A stretch of 64,000 nt of DNA from Tepidibacter sp. (GTDB lineage: Bacteria; Bacillota; Clostridia; Peptostreptococcales; Peptostreptococcaceae): NCBI RefSeq assembly GCF_025210165.1, contig NZ_JAOASI010000009.1, positions 60,747 to 124,746 of the forward strand. Direction: 5' to 3'. Under the pieces are notes generated by a model. That model was not told the origin of the DNA. It was given only the letters and a program-made list of their open reading frames with translations, and did no database searches. The position numbers were made by a program, and so were the translations under genes. Positions within the stretch are counted from its first letter, which is position 1. Each line of letters begins with the position of its first letter. Of the stretch, positions 56,701 through 63,914 are shown piece by piece.

Positions 56701-59134
56701 ATCCATTATCTTTTCTAAATGATTTTAAAGCATCAAATACCGTTTTATTGTTTTTAATCCAATCTCCACTTAGTGGATCTTGTCCAGCAGCTATTAAAGC
56801 CTGTACTGCTAATCCAGTAGCCTTACAGCTTTCATTAGTTCTATAATTTTTAGTAAACTTAAATGATGCATTATCACTTTGCTCAGACTTCATAGCTTCT
56901 ATGCAAGCATTTACTAATTCCTGCACTCCATCTATATCTTTATGCTTACACATAGCAATTATGGCAAGAGAGGTGTTTTCTATACTTATTCCTCTACCAT
57001 CAGAATATTTAAAGTATTTCTTATTTCCACCTGAATTTATTGCTTTTCCTTGTAATTGAATTATTGCTTTTTCTACATTATATTCTGCTCCAGCCATATC
57101 AAGAGCAATAATTGGTAATATAATATTTTCACAACCTGTATAATTTCTTCCAATCTTAAAATATCCAGATTCGTCTTGAGACTCTTTTAGTTCTTCTACA
57201 TAATCGTGTCCCTTATAATCTCTTGAATCTAATCCTGCTGAAATTAACGCAATAATATTTTTAGCATAATCTTGTGCCTCTAATAAAGTTGTCTTTACTT
57301 CTATTTTTTTCTTTATAATCTCTTGATCTACTCCTGAATGATTTAGTGCTAAACCTTCAAGATAGTTATAAGGTGATTTATCATCATAATAAGTCTTCAC
57401 TTTATCTAATTCTTCTTTTATAACACCAGTCATTGATATAACTTCTATATTTAAGGTAGCTTGAACTTCTTCACATTTTGCTTTTACCACTGAATTTCCA
57501 ACTGCAATTCCTTCAATAATATTATTATCGAGGGATATATTCTCAGATCCCTCTGATACTTCCCAAATAATATTTGCATCTTTTATTATTTCATCATCTT
57601 GGTCAAGTACCTTTGCTGTGATATTTATTGTCTCATCTTTTTTTATAGATGTTTTTGCTTTAACCTCTTTATTATTTGAATATAATTTTATTTTTGTTGG
57701 TTTTCTTTTAACTACTTTTATATCAATAGTTTCATTAATCGAACTATTTTCAAGCTCTGCTGTTATAGTTACATCCCCACTTTTTATTGCTGTTACTAAC
57801 CCATTTTTGACAGTTGCAATAGTTTCATTAGAACTTGTCCAATTAATCTTTTGTCCTGGTACTATTCTATTTTGATTATCTACAACCTTATAATTAATAT
57901 TTAATGTTCTTTTCTCTAAAATTTCATTTTTATCAACATTGAGTATTATATTTGAAGGAGTATCTCCAACTTCAGCTTTCAATGTATGATACATAGATTT
58001 CCCTTTTTTTAAATCAGAAAGTGCTGCAAATGCTGCTTGCGTAGAATCTTCATCAGTATAATTTCCCCATGACGATTTTTTAAAGGTTCCATTATCCAGT
58101 TTATATTTCATCATTGCATCAAGTATTGTTTTTTCGTTTTTAGTATAATCTTTTGATACAGGATATTCTCCAACTGAAATAAGAGCTTGTATAATTTCTC
58201 CTAAAACTTTGGCATTAGCTGAATAACCAAACCCTCCATCGTCTTTTTGCTCTGATTTTATGTAATTGATACACTTATCTATTAAGTCTTCTACTCCATC
58301 TATATCCTTATGATTTGAAAGAGCAATCATAGCTATAGCTGTTTTTTCTATATCAGCTTTATTATATTTAGTTATATAGGCTTTATCTCCATCTGTTTCA
58401 AATTTACTTTTCAAAAAATTTATTGTTTTTTCTTCATCATAATCTGCACTAGCCATATCAAGTGCCATAATACAATAAGACGTACAACTATAAAATTCTC
58501 CTGTATCTTTTTGAAGTTTTAAAAGAGCTTCTACATAATTTAAATTTTCTCCTATATATTCAAAATTTCTAGGGTCTTGACCTGATGCAACTGCACTCAT
58601 TATTCCTTTATAACAGTTATATAATCCTTTTGAGCTATATTTTCTCAGTTTATTTGATATTAGTGTTAAATCGCTATTCAAGTTATTGCTAGAATGATTA
58701 TATGACATGGCTCCTATATAATCTAATTGGCTTTCATCTGAATAATATTTTCTTAACTTATCTAATGTTTCTTCAACGTCATCTTGCAAATTACTCCCAT
58801 CTACTTCTTCTTTAACTTCTTTATCCTTACTTACTTCCTCTTTAACTTCCTTATCCTTGCTTACCTCTTCTTCAACTTCCTTATCCTTACTTACTTCTTC
58901 TTCAACTTCCTTATCCTTGCTTACCTCTTCTTTAATTTCTTTATCCTTACTTACTTCCTCTTTAACTTCTTTATCCTTACTTACTTCCTCTTTAACTTCT
59001 TTTTCTTTAACTTCTTCCTTTGCACTACTTTGTATTTCCTTTGCATAAGAATAAAAAATACTATTAGGAATACATATAATATAATTAAAAAGCAAACCCA
59101 GTATCAAAAAAATACTAATCACTCGATTTTTCAA
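50780..59134 (-). CDS. Giant transcobalamin-like surface protein with five helical units and DUF4430
   Basis: 2784 residues. Signal peptide (1-33), then an E/K-rich tract of about seven 10-residue repeats of the EEVSKDKEVK type (about 40-110). Five alpha-helical units of about 270 residues start near 112, 568, 1133, 1598 and 1961, each with recurring CIMALDMA..Y, LSNHKDIDGV and EIIQALISVGE(Y/N)PLS-type motifs. Unit 1 has QKDDGGFG, as in prenyltransferase-type repeats. Ig-like Big2 domains (INWTSSNETIATV type) separate them. DUF4430 lies near 2455-2573 (GPNSGWMYFVNN), followed by two beta domains. No SLH or LPXTG was found. It is probably a multivalent corrinoid binder. GGGGGAA precedes the ATG. 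Confidence 0.85.
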   Translation of the reverse strand: MKNRVISIFLILGLLFNYIICIPNSIFYSYAKEIQSSAKEEVKEKEVKEEVSKDKEVKEEVSKDKEIKEEVSKDKEVEEEVSKDKEVEEEVSKDKEVKEEVSKDKEVKEEVDGSNLQDDVEETLDKLRKYYSDESQLDYIGAMSYNHSSNNLNSDLTLISNKLRKYSSKGLYNCYKGIMSAVASGQDPRNFEYIGENLNYVEALLKLQKDTGEFYSCTSYCIMALDMASADYDEEKTINFLKSKFETDGDKAYITKYNKADIEKTAIAMIALSNHKDIDGVEDLIDKCINYIKSEQKDDGGFGYSANAKVLGEIIQALISVGEYPVSKDYTKNEKTILDAMMKYKLDNGTFKKSSWGNYTDEDSTQAAFAALSDLKKGKSMYHTLKAEVGDTPSNIILNVDKNEILEKRTLNINYKVVDNQNRIVPGQKINWTSSNETIATVKNGLVTAIKSGDVTITAELENSSINETIDIKVVKRKPTKIKLYSNNKEVKAKTSIKKDETINITAKVLDQDDEIIKDANIIWEVSEGSENISLDNNIIEGIAVGNSVVKAKCEEVQATLNIEVISMTGVIKEELDKVKTYYDDKSPYNYLEGLALNHSGVDQEIIKKKIEVKTTLLEAQDYAKNIIALISAGLDSRDYKGHDYVEELKESQDESGYFKIGRNYTGCENIILPIIALDMAGAEYNVEKAIIQLQGKAINSGGNKKYFKYSDGRGISIENTSLAIIAMCKHKDIDGVQELVNACIEAMKSEQSDNASFKFTKNYRTNESCKATGLAVQALIAAGQDPLSGDWIKNNKTVFDALKSFRKDNGFKETTSAYYLNENSTAAGFAALTDLVKNKSMYNEIKVELGTIANSIQIKSDEDFVKEGQQIKLSVKVLDKDNKVVVGQEIEWTSCDENIAVLDKNGLLTAKDVDGNKIIKVTAKIKNTDIKAIKNITVKARIPHTIEIKLPYGAKKELKEGNTLKLSKKVCEEDSEEIKEEEVVWTSSDRNVATIDENGTITAKDVSEDKTITITATSKSKTYVKKEIIIKIIAIKPSKIKIFSDNKELEKATIESDCKLKLEARAYESDDTWMKNTPIQWTSSDNNIATVDESGLIIAKEVNKATDITITSKMKDFEVSKTFNLKVIPKQTDKEKAQTVIKELKKYYEADLEYDYLEAMSLNIAGINSNIIQNKLKLPDVNFKKGYSGKDSDQYAKAIIGLIASGIDPKSYKENDYVSFLVGSQTEEGYFNTSAPYYCKQADNIAYSIIALDMAGTKYNTGNAVTALKDKFKTDGDKAYVGGYRPDLEKTTLAVTALSNHTEEDGVEEIINKAKVYIKEQHNDWDEDTNCKDISETIQAIISIGENPLSEEYAKTDISGNKITILDELLKLKEENGFKEGGWNLDKEEATAFAFAALTDIQTGKSMYKEIKLNTGKPKNVTIDAKQKQLKIGDTLSLTAKALDQEGEVVDLQEFIWSVDQPSIAKINEKTGEVIGISEGTVVITATLKNFKDVKSTINIKVISKIPNRIEVTVDKNIISIKTNKKIKINTEVFDSEEAIIQNASIKWDIQPKGYATIDENGILTALKEGTITIKGFIENGDNLIQSTTNLEITKSKTREARISEAINFAKKYLKTKDSYDFIDSMALRSTNVNVGHISSKLNIYNMANLHNDERNIINLIAACENPRNYREQNYIDKITKIQPEFYNDSNIEYVAKAIIALDMAKEKYNKANAINALVNKLKKDSNKIYATKTIDSEYKEDLEATEWVLIALANHQDINSTSNAIAGIKNYLKEKQGKNALVGDCESTSLLIQGIISLKEDPLSLEWVKYDEYGNEITLLDALLKCRGKIGFKSDYSSGLGTHNFTAYALCALADLENKKSMYSEIKYVEAGEPSRIEINNEEPINIIEGYTLQIEATIYDKNNNIVKNENIQWESSDSQKATIDDGLLRGLSEGQVKIKVSLANNPKIFDEININIKSGISDEVLKEKLKKEVEFLKEHYKAYNQYEFVASPAAMTTGIDKSNIQSRIHKSTKYIDTYQYAKLIIASLGAKLNPRDIEIEGKSKNAVDILRASQVKEGDNKGQFVINSYSDTDSIERLSYCIIALDMANADYDKEEAIKALINLLKDPKLKTKLGQDEVKIKAVALTAFAKHKDIEGVNEQIRNIINLLKEKQNKNAGFDSKMGKDNPVATARVVQALVANNINPLYSKEWMKNKKTMLDSILKRKYEHPTDIDKSGYSTFEGGSRAVSATYYVFAALTDMYQNESMFEKFKTKDKVTTDVGDVTNVSIVKPENDKMLIGKTLKLYVNAWDDKYNLVEDANIAWKVSNDKASIDKNGILTAKKEGTVTVTAYIQGKSIENTIDISIKNIGINEIRIHGINKIREKEKVELNTNIDEGYILLGAKAYDAIGNEVKGVEIVWKSSDENIVDLAMSDESTYIQGLKVGSVDLKASLKGNPNISDTLNLEVLKNTKATVKVRVEGLVNIVPETKIEVDNFDVGRYGDKSCMLKEYPTAMNVLIDALRDNGIDCDNKEKFDAGNKLEKVINIAGIEELEYGPNSGWMYFVNNKYIDKNLIDKEIKDNDSITMVYFKDYKKEKYSYFDKTKIVVKPNQSFTINYKANIKNDIGNYIESNIDNAHILVNKKSYMLDGKNVITDSNGNATLRFEKEGEYILQGESTNPESPYIGSYCKVKVTNDIEKTNFEVKVDDTKIERKKEARLNINITNSSDEKSMLICIIELEDESGKILKYSSAIEPIVGNGEKTISPQFAIPDNGKYKIKVFVADNVENIDKFNPTKIIDIN
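58800..59010 (-). repeat. Tandem 30-bp coding repeats in the giant surface protein
   Basis: About seven copies of a 30-base unit encode KEEVSKDKEV with minor changes (E/K, V/I). Such tracts vary in copy number by slippage or recombination. Confidence 0.85.
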
Positions 59135-59165
59135 TTTAATTCCCCCTTCTTAATTTTATGTTATA

Positions 59166-60482
59166 TTATTTTACTAATTTATATATGATTTCAGCGCACT
59201 GTGCTCTTGTAGCATTTTTATTTGCACTAAAGTTTTTATAAAGTAAATTACTATCCTTAGCTACCTTTACATATCCATCATACCAATTCTTTCCCTTAAT
59301 ACCTTTTGCCTTACTTTCAAGCCCTTTAGCTCTAACAATAATTGCTGCTACTTGTGCTCCTGTTATATTGTTTTCTGGTGCAAATTTCTTATTTCCAACT
59401 CCATTTATATATCCTTTTTTAACCGCAACATTAACAACTTTATTTGACCAGTGATGTTTAAGATCTGTAAATTCATTAGTTGGTGATGTAGCTTGACTTT
59501 GAAGATTTTTTCCATAAACTAAAAACTTAGTGAATTCTCCTCTTTTCACACTATTATTAGGCTTAAAGGTTGTATCAGAATAACCTAATACAACTCCTTT
59601 GTTTACTAAGTACATTATTTCTTTATATGCATAATCACTTTGTTTTAGATCTTTAAATTTAACTACAGGTTTATTTAAGTTATGTAATTTTGTGAAAACT
59701 GAAATTTTGTTATTGTAATCACTAAAAGCTAAAAGTCCATGATATGTTGCCATATAGTTTCCTTTTTTAGCTAATTTCAAATGCTTAAATGATTCATCTT
59801 TTAATTTGTATTCTGAAAGCTTATCAATATATTTTTTATCTACACCAAGACCCAATTTGGTTCTTGCAAGTATATACCAAGATATGCTCTCACAGCTTTC
59901 TCTTTTATCAATGTTCTTTTCTACAAAGGATAACGCATTTTTAACTTCACTTGAATTTGAATTAAGTCCAAGTATGCTGTAGGCAACTATTCCCATAGAA
60001 GTCATATCTAAATCTGAGTTTTTATCTCCTATATATATACCAAATCCACCGTCACTATTTTGAATAGATTTAAGATAACTTAGTGCTTTATTTTTATCAT
60101 AATTTTCATTACCTGCTGTATATAAAGATATAACTGCCCATATATGAGAATTCACCAATTCTTCACCAGTTCCATCTATATAATCTGCAAATTTACCATT
60201 ACTTCTCTGAGCTTCTATTATTTTATTACTAACTGATGAAATATCTTTTTTAAGACATGCTGCCCCTAAAATATATGCTTCATAATCAGTTGTAATTTTT
60301 GAATTGACAGAAGCTAAGCTCTTATTTGATACATCTTTTCCATTAGAATAAAGTGCTAAAATCCCCCACTCGTCTAGTTTTTGCTTTTCTAAATGTTTTG
60401 CAGTAGAACTTAAATCCAGTGCAAATGCAAAATTAGTAAAAACCATTAAAATTGCAATAGTTAAAGATAATACTTTTTTCAT
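59166..60482 (-). CDS. SLH-anchored protein with a single transcobalamin-like helical domain
   Basis: 438 residues with a signal peptide (1-21). The helical repeat domain (about 25-270) contains SLYTAGNENYDKNKALSYL and IQNSDGGFGIYIG, the QxxDGGFG-type turn of alpha/alpha barrels. Three SLH domains follow (285-438, GYSDTTFKPNNSVKRGEFT; NNITGAQVAAIIVR; NATRAQCAEIIYKLVK). It lacks DUF4430, so it would be the barrel half alone. GGAGGGGA precedes the ATG. It is the second gene after the cobalamin riboswitch. Confidence 0.88.
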   Translation of the reverse strand: MKKVLSLTIAILMVFTNFAFALDLSSTAKHLEKQKLDEWGILALYSNGKDVSNKSLASVNSKITTDYEAYILGAACLKKDISSVSNKIIEAQRSNGKFADYIDGTGEELVNSHIWAVISLYTAGNENYDKNKALSYLKSIQNSDGGFGIYIGDKNSDLDMTSMGIVAYSILGLNSNSSEVKNALSFVEKNIDKRESCESISWYILARTKLGLGVDKKYIDKLSEYKLKDESFKHLKLAKKGNYMATYHGLLAFSDYNNKISVFTKLHNLNKPVVKFKDLKQSDYAYKEIMYLVNKGVVLGYSDTTFKPNNSVKRGEFTKFLVYGKNLQSQATSPTNEFTDLKHHWSNKVVNVAVKKGYINGVGNKKFAPENNITGAQVAAIIVRAKGLESKAKGIKGKNWYDGYVKVAKDSNLLYKNFSANKNATRAQCAEIIYKLVK

Positions 60483-60512
60483 AATTTCCCCTCCTAAATT
60501 CTAAAGTCAAAC

Positions 60513-61451
60513 CTATTTCTTAATCGGAATATTTAATATTTCACTACCACTTACTAATACAGAGATTTTGCCTTTGATTTTCTCTGAATTTTCATAAAGT
60601 AGTTTTGCTGCTTTTTTAATGCTAACTTCATCATTACCTGTTATGATCCATAAATTAGAATAATATCCATATCCCTTAGGCATAGATGTAATTACAGCTC
60701 CTTTTTGATATTCCTTTGAAGTTTTTTTATTGTAATCTAAAGCCTTTATAATATCACTATCTATACTAAAAAATAGACCATTTATTTCTTTATTATAGAT
60801 ATCATTTATATATTTTATATTTGAAACCTCATCCCAACTTCCAATAATTATAGTATTTATTTCTTCATTTTCTATATCTTTATCATCAAGCTTTCTTTGG
60901 TCTAGTTCTTTTAATCCTTTTGACTTTAAAAACTTAAATACATTTTCGCTCTCTTCTTTAAATTCTTCCGAATATCTTATTTCTAATTTTAAAACACTTC
61001 CTTCAACCCCTTTTGTGAAGTTATTAGGATAAGCACCTATTATACTTGATATATAGTTTTCACTACTCCAATCATGATAGTCCCATATAATAGTATCTCC
61101 TGAGCTTAAATAATAATCATCGGATCCAACTTGTGCTAGATTTCCATTTATATAATAAAACCAATCTAATTTCTTTTTATCTTTTGAATCTGTAAATCCT
61201 GATTTAAGTCCATTTATAGAATTTACAAATCCTCCCCCATATGCCTTTTCTATTTCTAGATGTTCCTCCATAATCTCCATAACGCTTGTATCTTTTACAA
61301 AATCCAATTGTTCATTATATATTTGTTCATTTGCAAAATTTTTAGATACAATTAAATTTACTTTTTCATTTTGTGAAATACTCGTACCACCGCAACCTAT
61401 TAATGAAAAAGTTAATATTATAGATATGAAAAATATAAATATTCTTTTCAT
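60513..61451 (-). CDS. DUF4430 lipoprotein, first gene after the cobalamin riboswitch
   Basis: 312 residues with a lipobox FSLIGCGG. DUF4430 spans about 35-130 and has the LDWFYYINGN motif, then GDTIIWDYHDW. The C-terminal domain (140-312, IIIGSWDEVSNIKYI) is not one I recognise. It lacks the helical domain, so it is the beta half of the transcobalamin-like pair, held at the membrane. It could receive corrinoid from the wall proteins and pass it to the ECF transporter; that is inference. AGGAGG precedes the ATG. Confidence 0.85.
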   Translation of the reverse strand: MKRIFIFFISIILTFSLIGCGGTSISQNEKVNLIVSKNFANEQIYNEQLDFVKDTSVMEIMEEHLEIEKAYGGGFVNSINGLKSGFTDSKDKKKLDWFYYINGNLAQVGSDDYYLSSGDTIIWDYHDWSSENYISSIIGAYPNNFTKGVEGSVLKLEIRYSEEFKEESENVFKFLKSKGLKELDQRKLDDKDIENEEINTIIIGSWDEVSNIKYINDIYNKEINGLFFSIDSDIIKALDYNKKTSKEYQKGAVITSMPKGYGYYSNLWIITGNDEVSIKKAAKLLYENSEKIKGKISVLVSGSEILNIPIKK

Positions 61452-61474
61452 AATATACCTCCTAATATAATAAT

Positions 61475-61498
61475 AACCCTATCTAAAAAGATAGGGTT
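61475..61498 (-). terminator. Terminator of the cobalamin riboswitch expression platform
   Basis: AACCCTATC/GATAGGGTT stem, directly before the lipoprotein's AGGAGG. Its 5' arm overlaps a strand (61495-61511) that can instead pair with 61549-61566 to form an antiterminator. Confidence 0.7.
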
Positions 61499-61564
61499 AA
61501 AGTATATATGCATAACAAATAAACATGCTTGAATTACATGTTAATTAGGCATATATCTTCAACC

Positions 61565-61740
61565 CCATTTAAGTCGTAAGGTAATTGAAGAATGTCAGGT
61601 TAGATATTCTGGCTTGTGGATCATCTTACAGCTACGCCTTCCCAGATTAAAAATCTAGTGGCAAATTGTAGCCTTCATCCCCACTTACAGTTGGAGTTAC
61701 AGCAAAGGACTTTCACCTTTTTCCCTAAATCAAGACATTA
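61565..61740 (-). promoter_or_regulatory. Cobalamin riboswitch
   Basis: On the minus strand the aptamer shows the landmark order: GGTGAAAGTCC, TAACTCCAACTGTAAGTGGGGATGAAGGC, GCCACTAG..CTGGGAAGGCG, and the B12 box region AAGCCAGAATATCTAACCTGACA. These match adenosylcobalamin-type riboswitch cores. It reads toward the DUF4430 lipoprotein gene. Confidence 0.93.
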
Positions 61741-61966
61741 TTGTTTAATTTCTACTTTATTGTAACATTATTTCATACTATTTGCTAATAAATCGTTCGA
61801 CTCTTAAAAAAAAATTTCGACATACAAAAATTCATCTACTCGCTAACGCGGTGACTCATGTCGCAAACAATCCCTACGGGCTTCGTTGCTCAAAAATAGT
61901 TTCAAGTACAGTCTTTTCATCAATATTATCCACAGATTCAAAATCATATAATTTCCTTAAGCATAA
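61741..61966. other. Spacer with GCTAACGC-type repeat
   Basis: No gene was seen. Around 61840-61900 the strings CTCGCTAACGCGGTGACTC and CCCTACGGGCTTCGTTGCTC occur with CGACAT/ATGTCG arms; a related GTTAGCG/CGTTAGC pair occurs at 24205-24240. The open frame here is not credible. Confidence 0.35.
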
Positions 61967-61999
61967 AAAAATAAGAAGCTCTTCTATAAGCTCCTTATC
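61967..61999 (-). terminator. Terminator of the amino-acid ABC operon
   Basis: AAGGAGCTTATAG/CTTCTT arms followed by TTTTTTTAT on the minus strand, just past the ATPase stop. Confidence 0.8.
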
Positions 62000-62008
62000 T
62001 AACATACT

Positions 62009-62743
62009 TTAAGTCTTTACTTGTTTTAAAAATTCTATTGTTCTTTCATTCTTTGGATTATTAAAAATCTCATTTGGTGAACCTTGCTCAACAATGTTTC
62101 CCCCATCCATAAATATAACTCGGTCTGCTACTTCTTTTGCAAATCTCATTTCATGGGTAACAATAATCATTGTAGTATGATTTTTTGCCAATTCTCTTAT
62201 TACATCTAAAACTTCTCCTACAAGTTCAGGATCTAATGCAGATGTTGGTTCATCAAATAACATAATTTTAGGACTTACAGCCATTGCCCTACCAATCCCA
62301 ATTCTTTGCTGCTGTCCTCCTGATAATTTTGAAGGATAAATATCTTTTTTATCTAGTAGTCCTATTTTTTCTAATATATCTAATGCTATCTTTTCTGCTT
62401 TCTCATAGTCCATCTTTTTTACTACAACCAACGGCTCAAGAATATTTTGTATTGCTGTTTTATTTTTAAAAAGATTATAATTTTGGAATACCATAGAGGT
62501 CACTTTTCGTAATCTATGTATTTGTTCCTTTGTTACATTTTTTGTATTTATCTTTAAATCTTCAATTTCAATTTCTCCTTTATCAGGAACCTCTAAATAA
62601 TTTATACATCTAAGCAGGGTAGATTTTCCTGTACCTGAAGGACCAATTACTGCAACTACTTCACCTTTTTCAATTTCTAAATTAATTCCTCTTAGAACTT
62701 CTAATTTGGTAAAGCTTTTATGTAAATTCTTTATTTTTATCAT
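62009..62743 (-). CDS. Polar amino acid ABC transporter ATP-binding protein
   Basis: 244 residues. Walker [13 protein letters not shown], signature [16 protein letters not shown], Walker [14 protein letters not shown] and H-switch VTHEM are those of the GlnQ/HisP family. It energises import by the permease gene 12 bases upstream. Confidence 0.95.
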   Translation of the reverse strand: MIKIKNLHKSFTKLEVLRGINLEIEKGEVVAVIGPSGTGKSTLLRCINYLEVPDKGEIEIEDLKINTKNVTKEQIHRLRKVTSMVFQNYNLFKNKTAIQNILEPLVVVKKMDYEKAEKIALDILEKIGLLDKKDIYPSKLSGGQQQRIGIGRAMAVSPKIMLFDEPTSALDPELVGEVLDVIRELAKNHTTMIIVTHEMRFAKEVADRVIFMDGGNIVEQGSPNEIFNNPKNERTIEFLKQVKT

Positions 62744-62754
62744 ACGAACACACC

Positions 62755-63423
62755 CTAATATCCTTCACTCATCTTAACCTCTAATTTCTTTTGTAAGTAT
62801 CCCAGCAATGATATAATTCCCCAATATATAATAATCACATCTGTGAAAGCTTCAAAAAATCTATATGCTGCAGCTCCTTCCATTTGAGCTGTAGCCATTA
62901 TTTCTGTTACTCCTAACGTAAATGCAAGTGATGATCCTTTTATAATATCAATAAAATTATTAGACAAAGCTGGTATAGCCACTCTTGCAGCTTGTGGTAA
63001 AACAACCCTTCTCATAGCCTGAAGATACGTCATTCCTATAGATAAAGCCCCTTCCATTTGTCCTTTATCTACAGATGATATTGCTCCTCTAATAGTTTCA
63101 GACATATAAGCTGAAGCATTCAAGCTTAATCCGATAACTGCTGCTGTAAAAGCATCCATTCCTTTTAAACTTGGGATTATCTGAACCAACCCAAAATATA
63201 AGAAAAACAGTTGTGCTATGAGTGGAGTTCCTCTAAAAAAAGAAACATATATTTTTGTAATAGGATATATAATTTTTATTTTAGTTTGAATAATCAATGC
63301 AACTATAATTGCAATCATCAGTCCAAACACTAAAGATAATACAGACATGATAATTGTCACATGTAAATATTTTAGCATTAATGGAAGTAGATTCCATGCA
63401 AAATCAAAACTAAAAACTTCCAT
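62755..63423 (-). CDS. Polar amino acid ABC transporter permease
   Basis: 222 residues with about five membrane segments. The HisM/GlnP signature is seen as [15 protein letters not shown] and in the coupling loop [32 protein letters not shown]. The ATG at 63423 is preceded by TTGGTGG. Substrate may be cystine, glutamine or a related amino acid. Confidence 0.93.
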   Translation of the reverse strand: MEVFSFDFAWNLLPLMLKYLHVTIIMSVLSLVFGLMIAIIVALIIQTKIKIIYPITKIYVSFFRGTPLIAQLFFLYFGLVQIIPSLKGMDAFTAAVIGLSLNASAYMSETIRGAISSVDKGQMEGALSIGMTYLQAMRRVVLPQAARVAIPALSNNFIDIIKGSSLAFTLGVTEIMATAQMEGAAAYRFFEAFTDVIIIYWGIISLLGYLQKKLEVKMSEGY

Positions 63424-63452
63424 ATTTTTACCACCAATCAATTGATAAATTA

Positions 63453-63863
63453 TTATTTTTTTGTTGTATCTAAATCAAACCACTTTTTAGATAATTCGCT
63501 TAGTGTTCCATCTTCATGCATCTCTTTAATGACTTTGCTAACATTATCTGACATTTCTTTGCCCTCTTCACTTTTTGAAAATGGATATGCATTAATTTCT
63601 GACCCAATTTCTGTATTTGCTCCCATTAGTTTCGCATCTAAATTTCCTTGTTTGATAACTGTTTGAGATTTGATTGCTCCTTGCCAGCATGCATCAAGTC
63701 TTCCAATTTCTACTTCCTTTTCTAAAGGTGTTCCATCATAAAATGACATATCTAAATCAAGTTTATACTCTTCATTTAATGCTCTTAATGTTTTTTCTCC
63801 ATTTCCACCTAGCCAAGCTCCAACTTTTTTACCTTTAAGATCTTCTATTTTTTTATAATTAAT
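63453..63863 (-). pseudogene. Amino acid ABC binding protein, N-terminus missing
   Basis: The frame encodes the C-terminal half of a family-3 solute-binding protein (IEDLKGKKVGAWLGG, LDACWQGAIKSQ, MHEDGTLSELSKKWF). A TAG at 63864-63866 precedes it, and no signal peptide or lipobox is present. About half of a usual 260-270-residue protein is lost. A perfect 16-bp inverted repeat lies just upstream at 63875-63914, so an insertion or rearrangement may have cut the gene. Confidence 0.8.
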
Positions 63864-63874
63864 CTATTGTGCTA

Positions 63875-63914
63875 GTTGAAATCAATTTACTTAATATGGT
63901 AAATTGATTTCAAC
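63875..63914. repeat. Perfect 16-bp inverted repeat at the break of the binding-protein gene
   Basis: GTTGAAATCAATTTAC and its complement enclose TTAATATG. There is no T run on the downstream side in either direction, so it is not a good terminator; it may be the end of an inserted element. Confidence 0.7.

Noticed and set aside
61782..62012. Plus-strand 76-residue open frame
   Set aside because: It has no ribosome site and runs through a repeat and the terminator of the opposite-strand operon.
63875..63914. Intrinsic terminator
   Set aside because: The hairpin is strong but lacks a T run on the downstream side of either strand.
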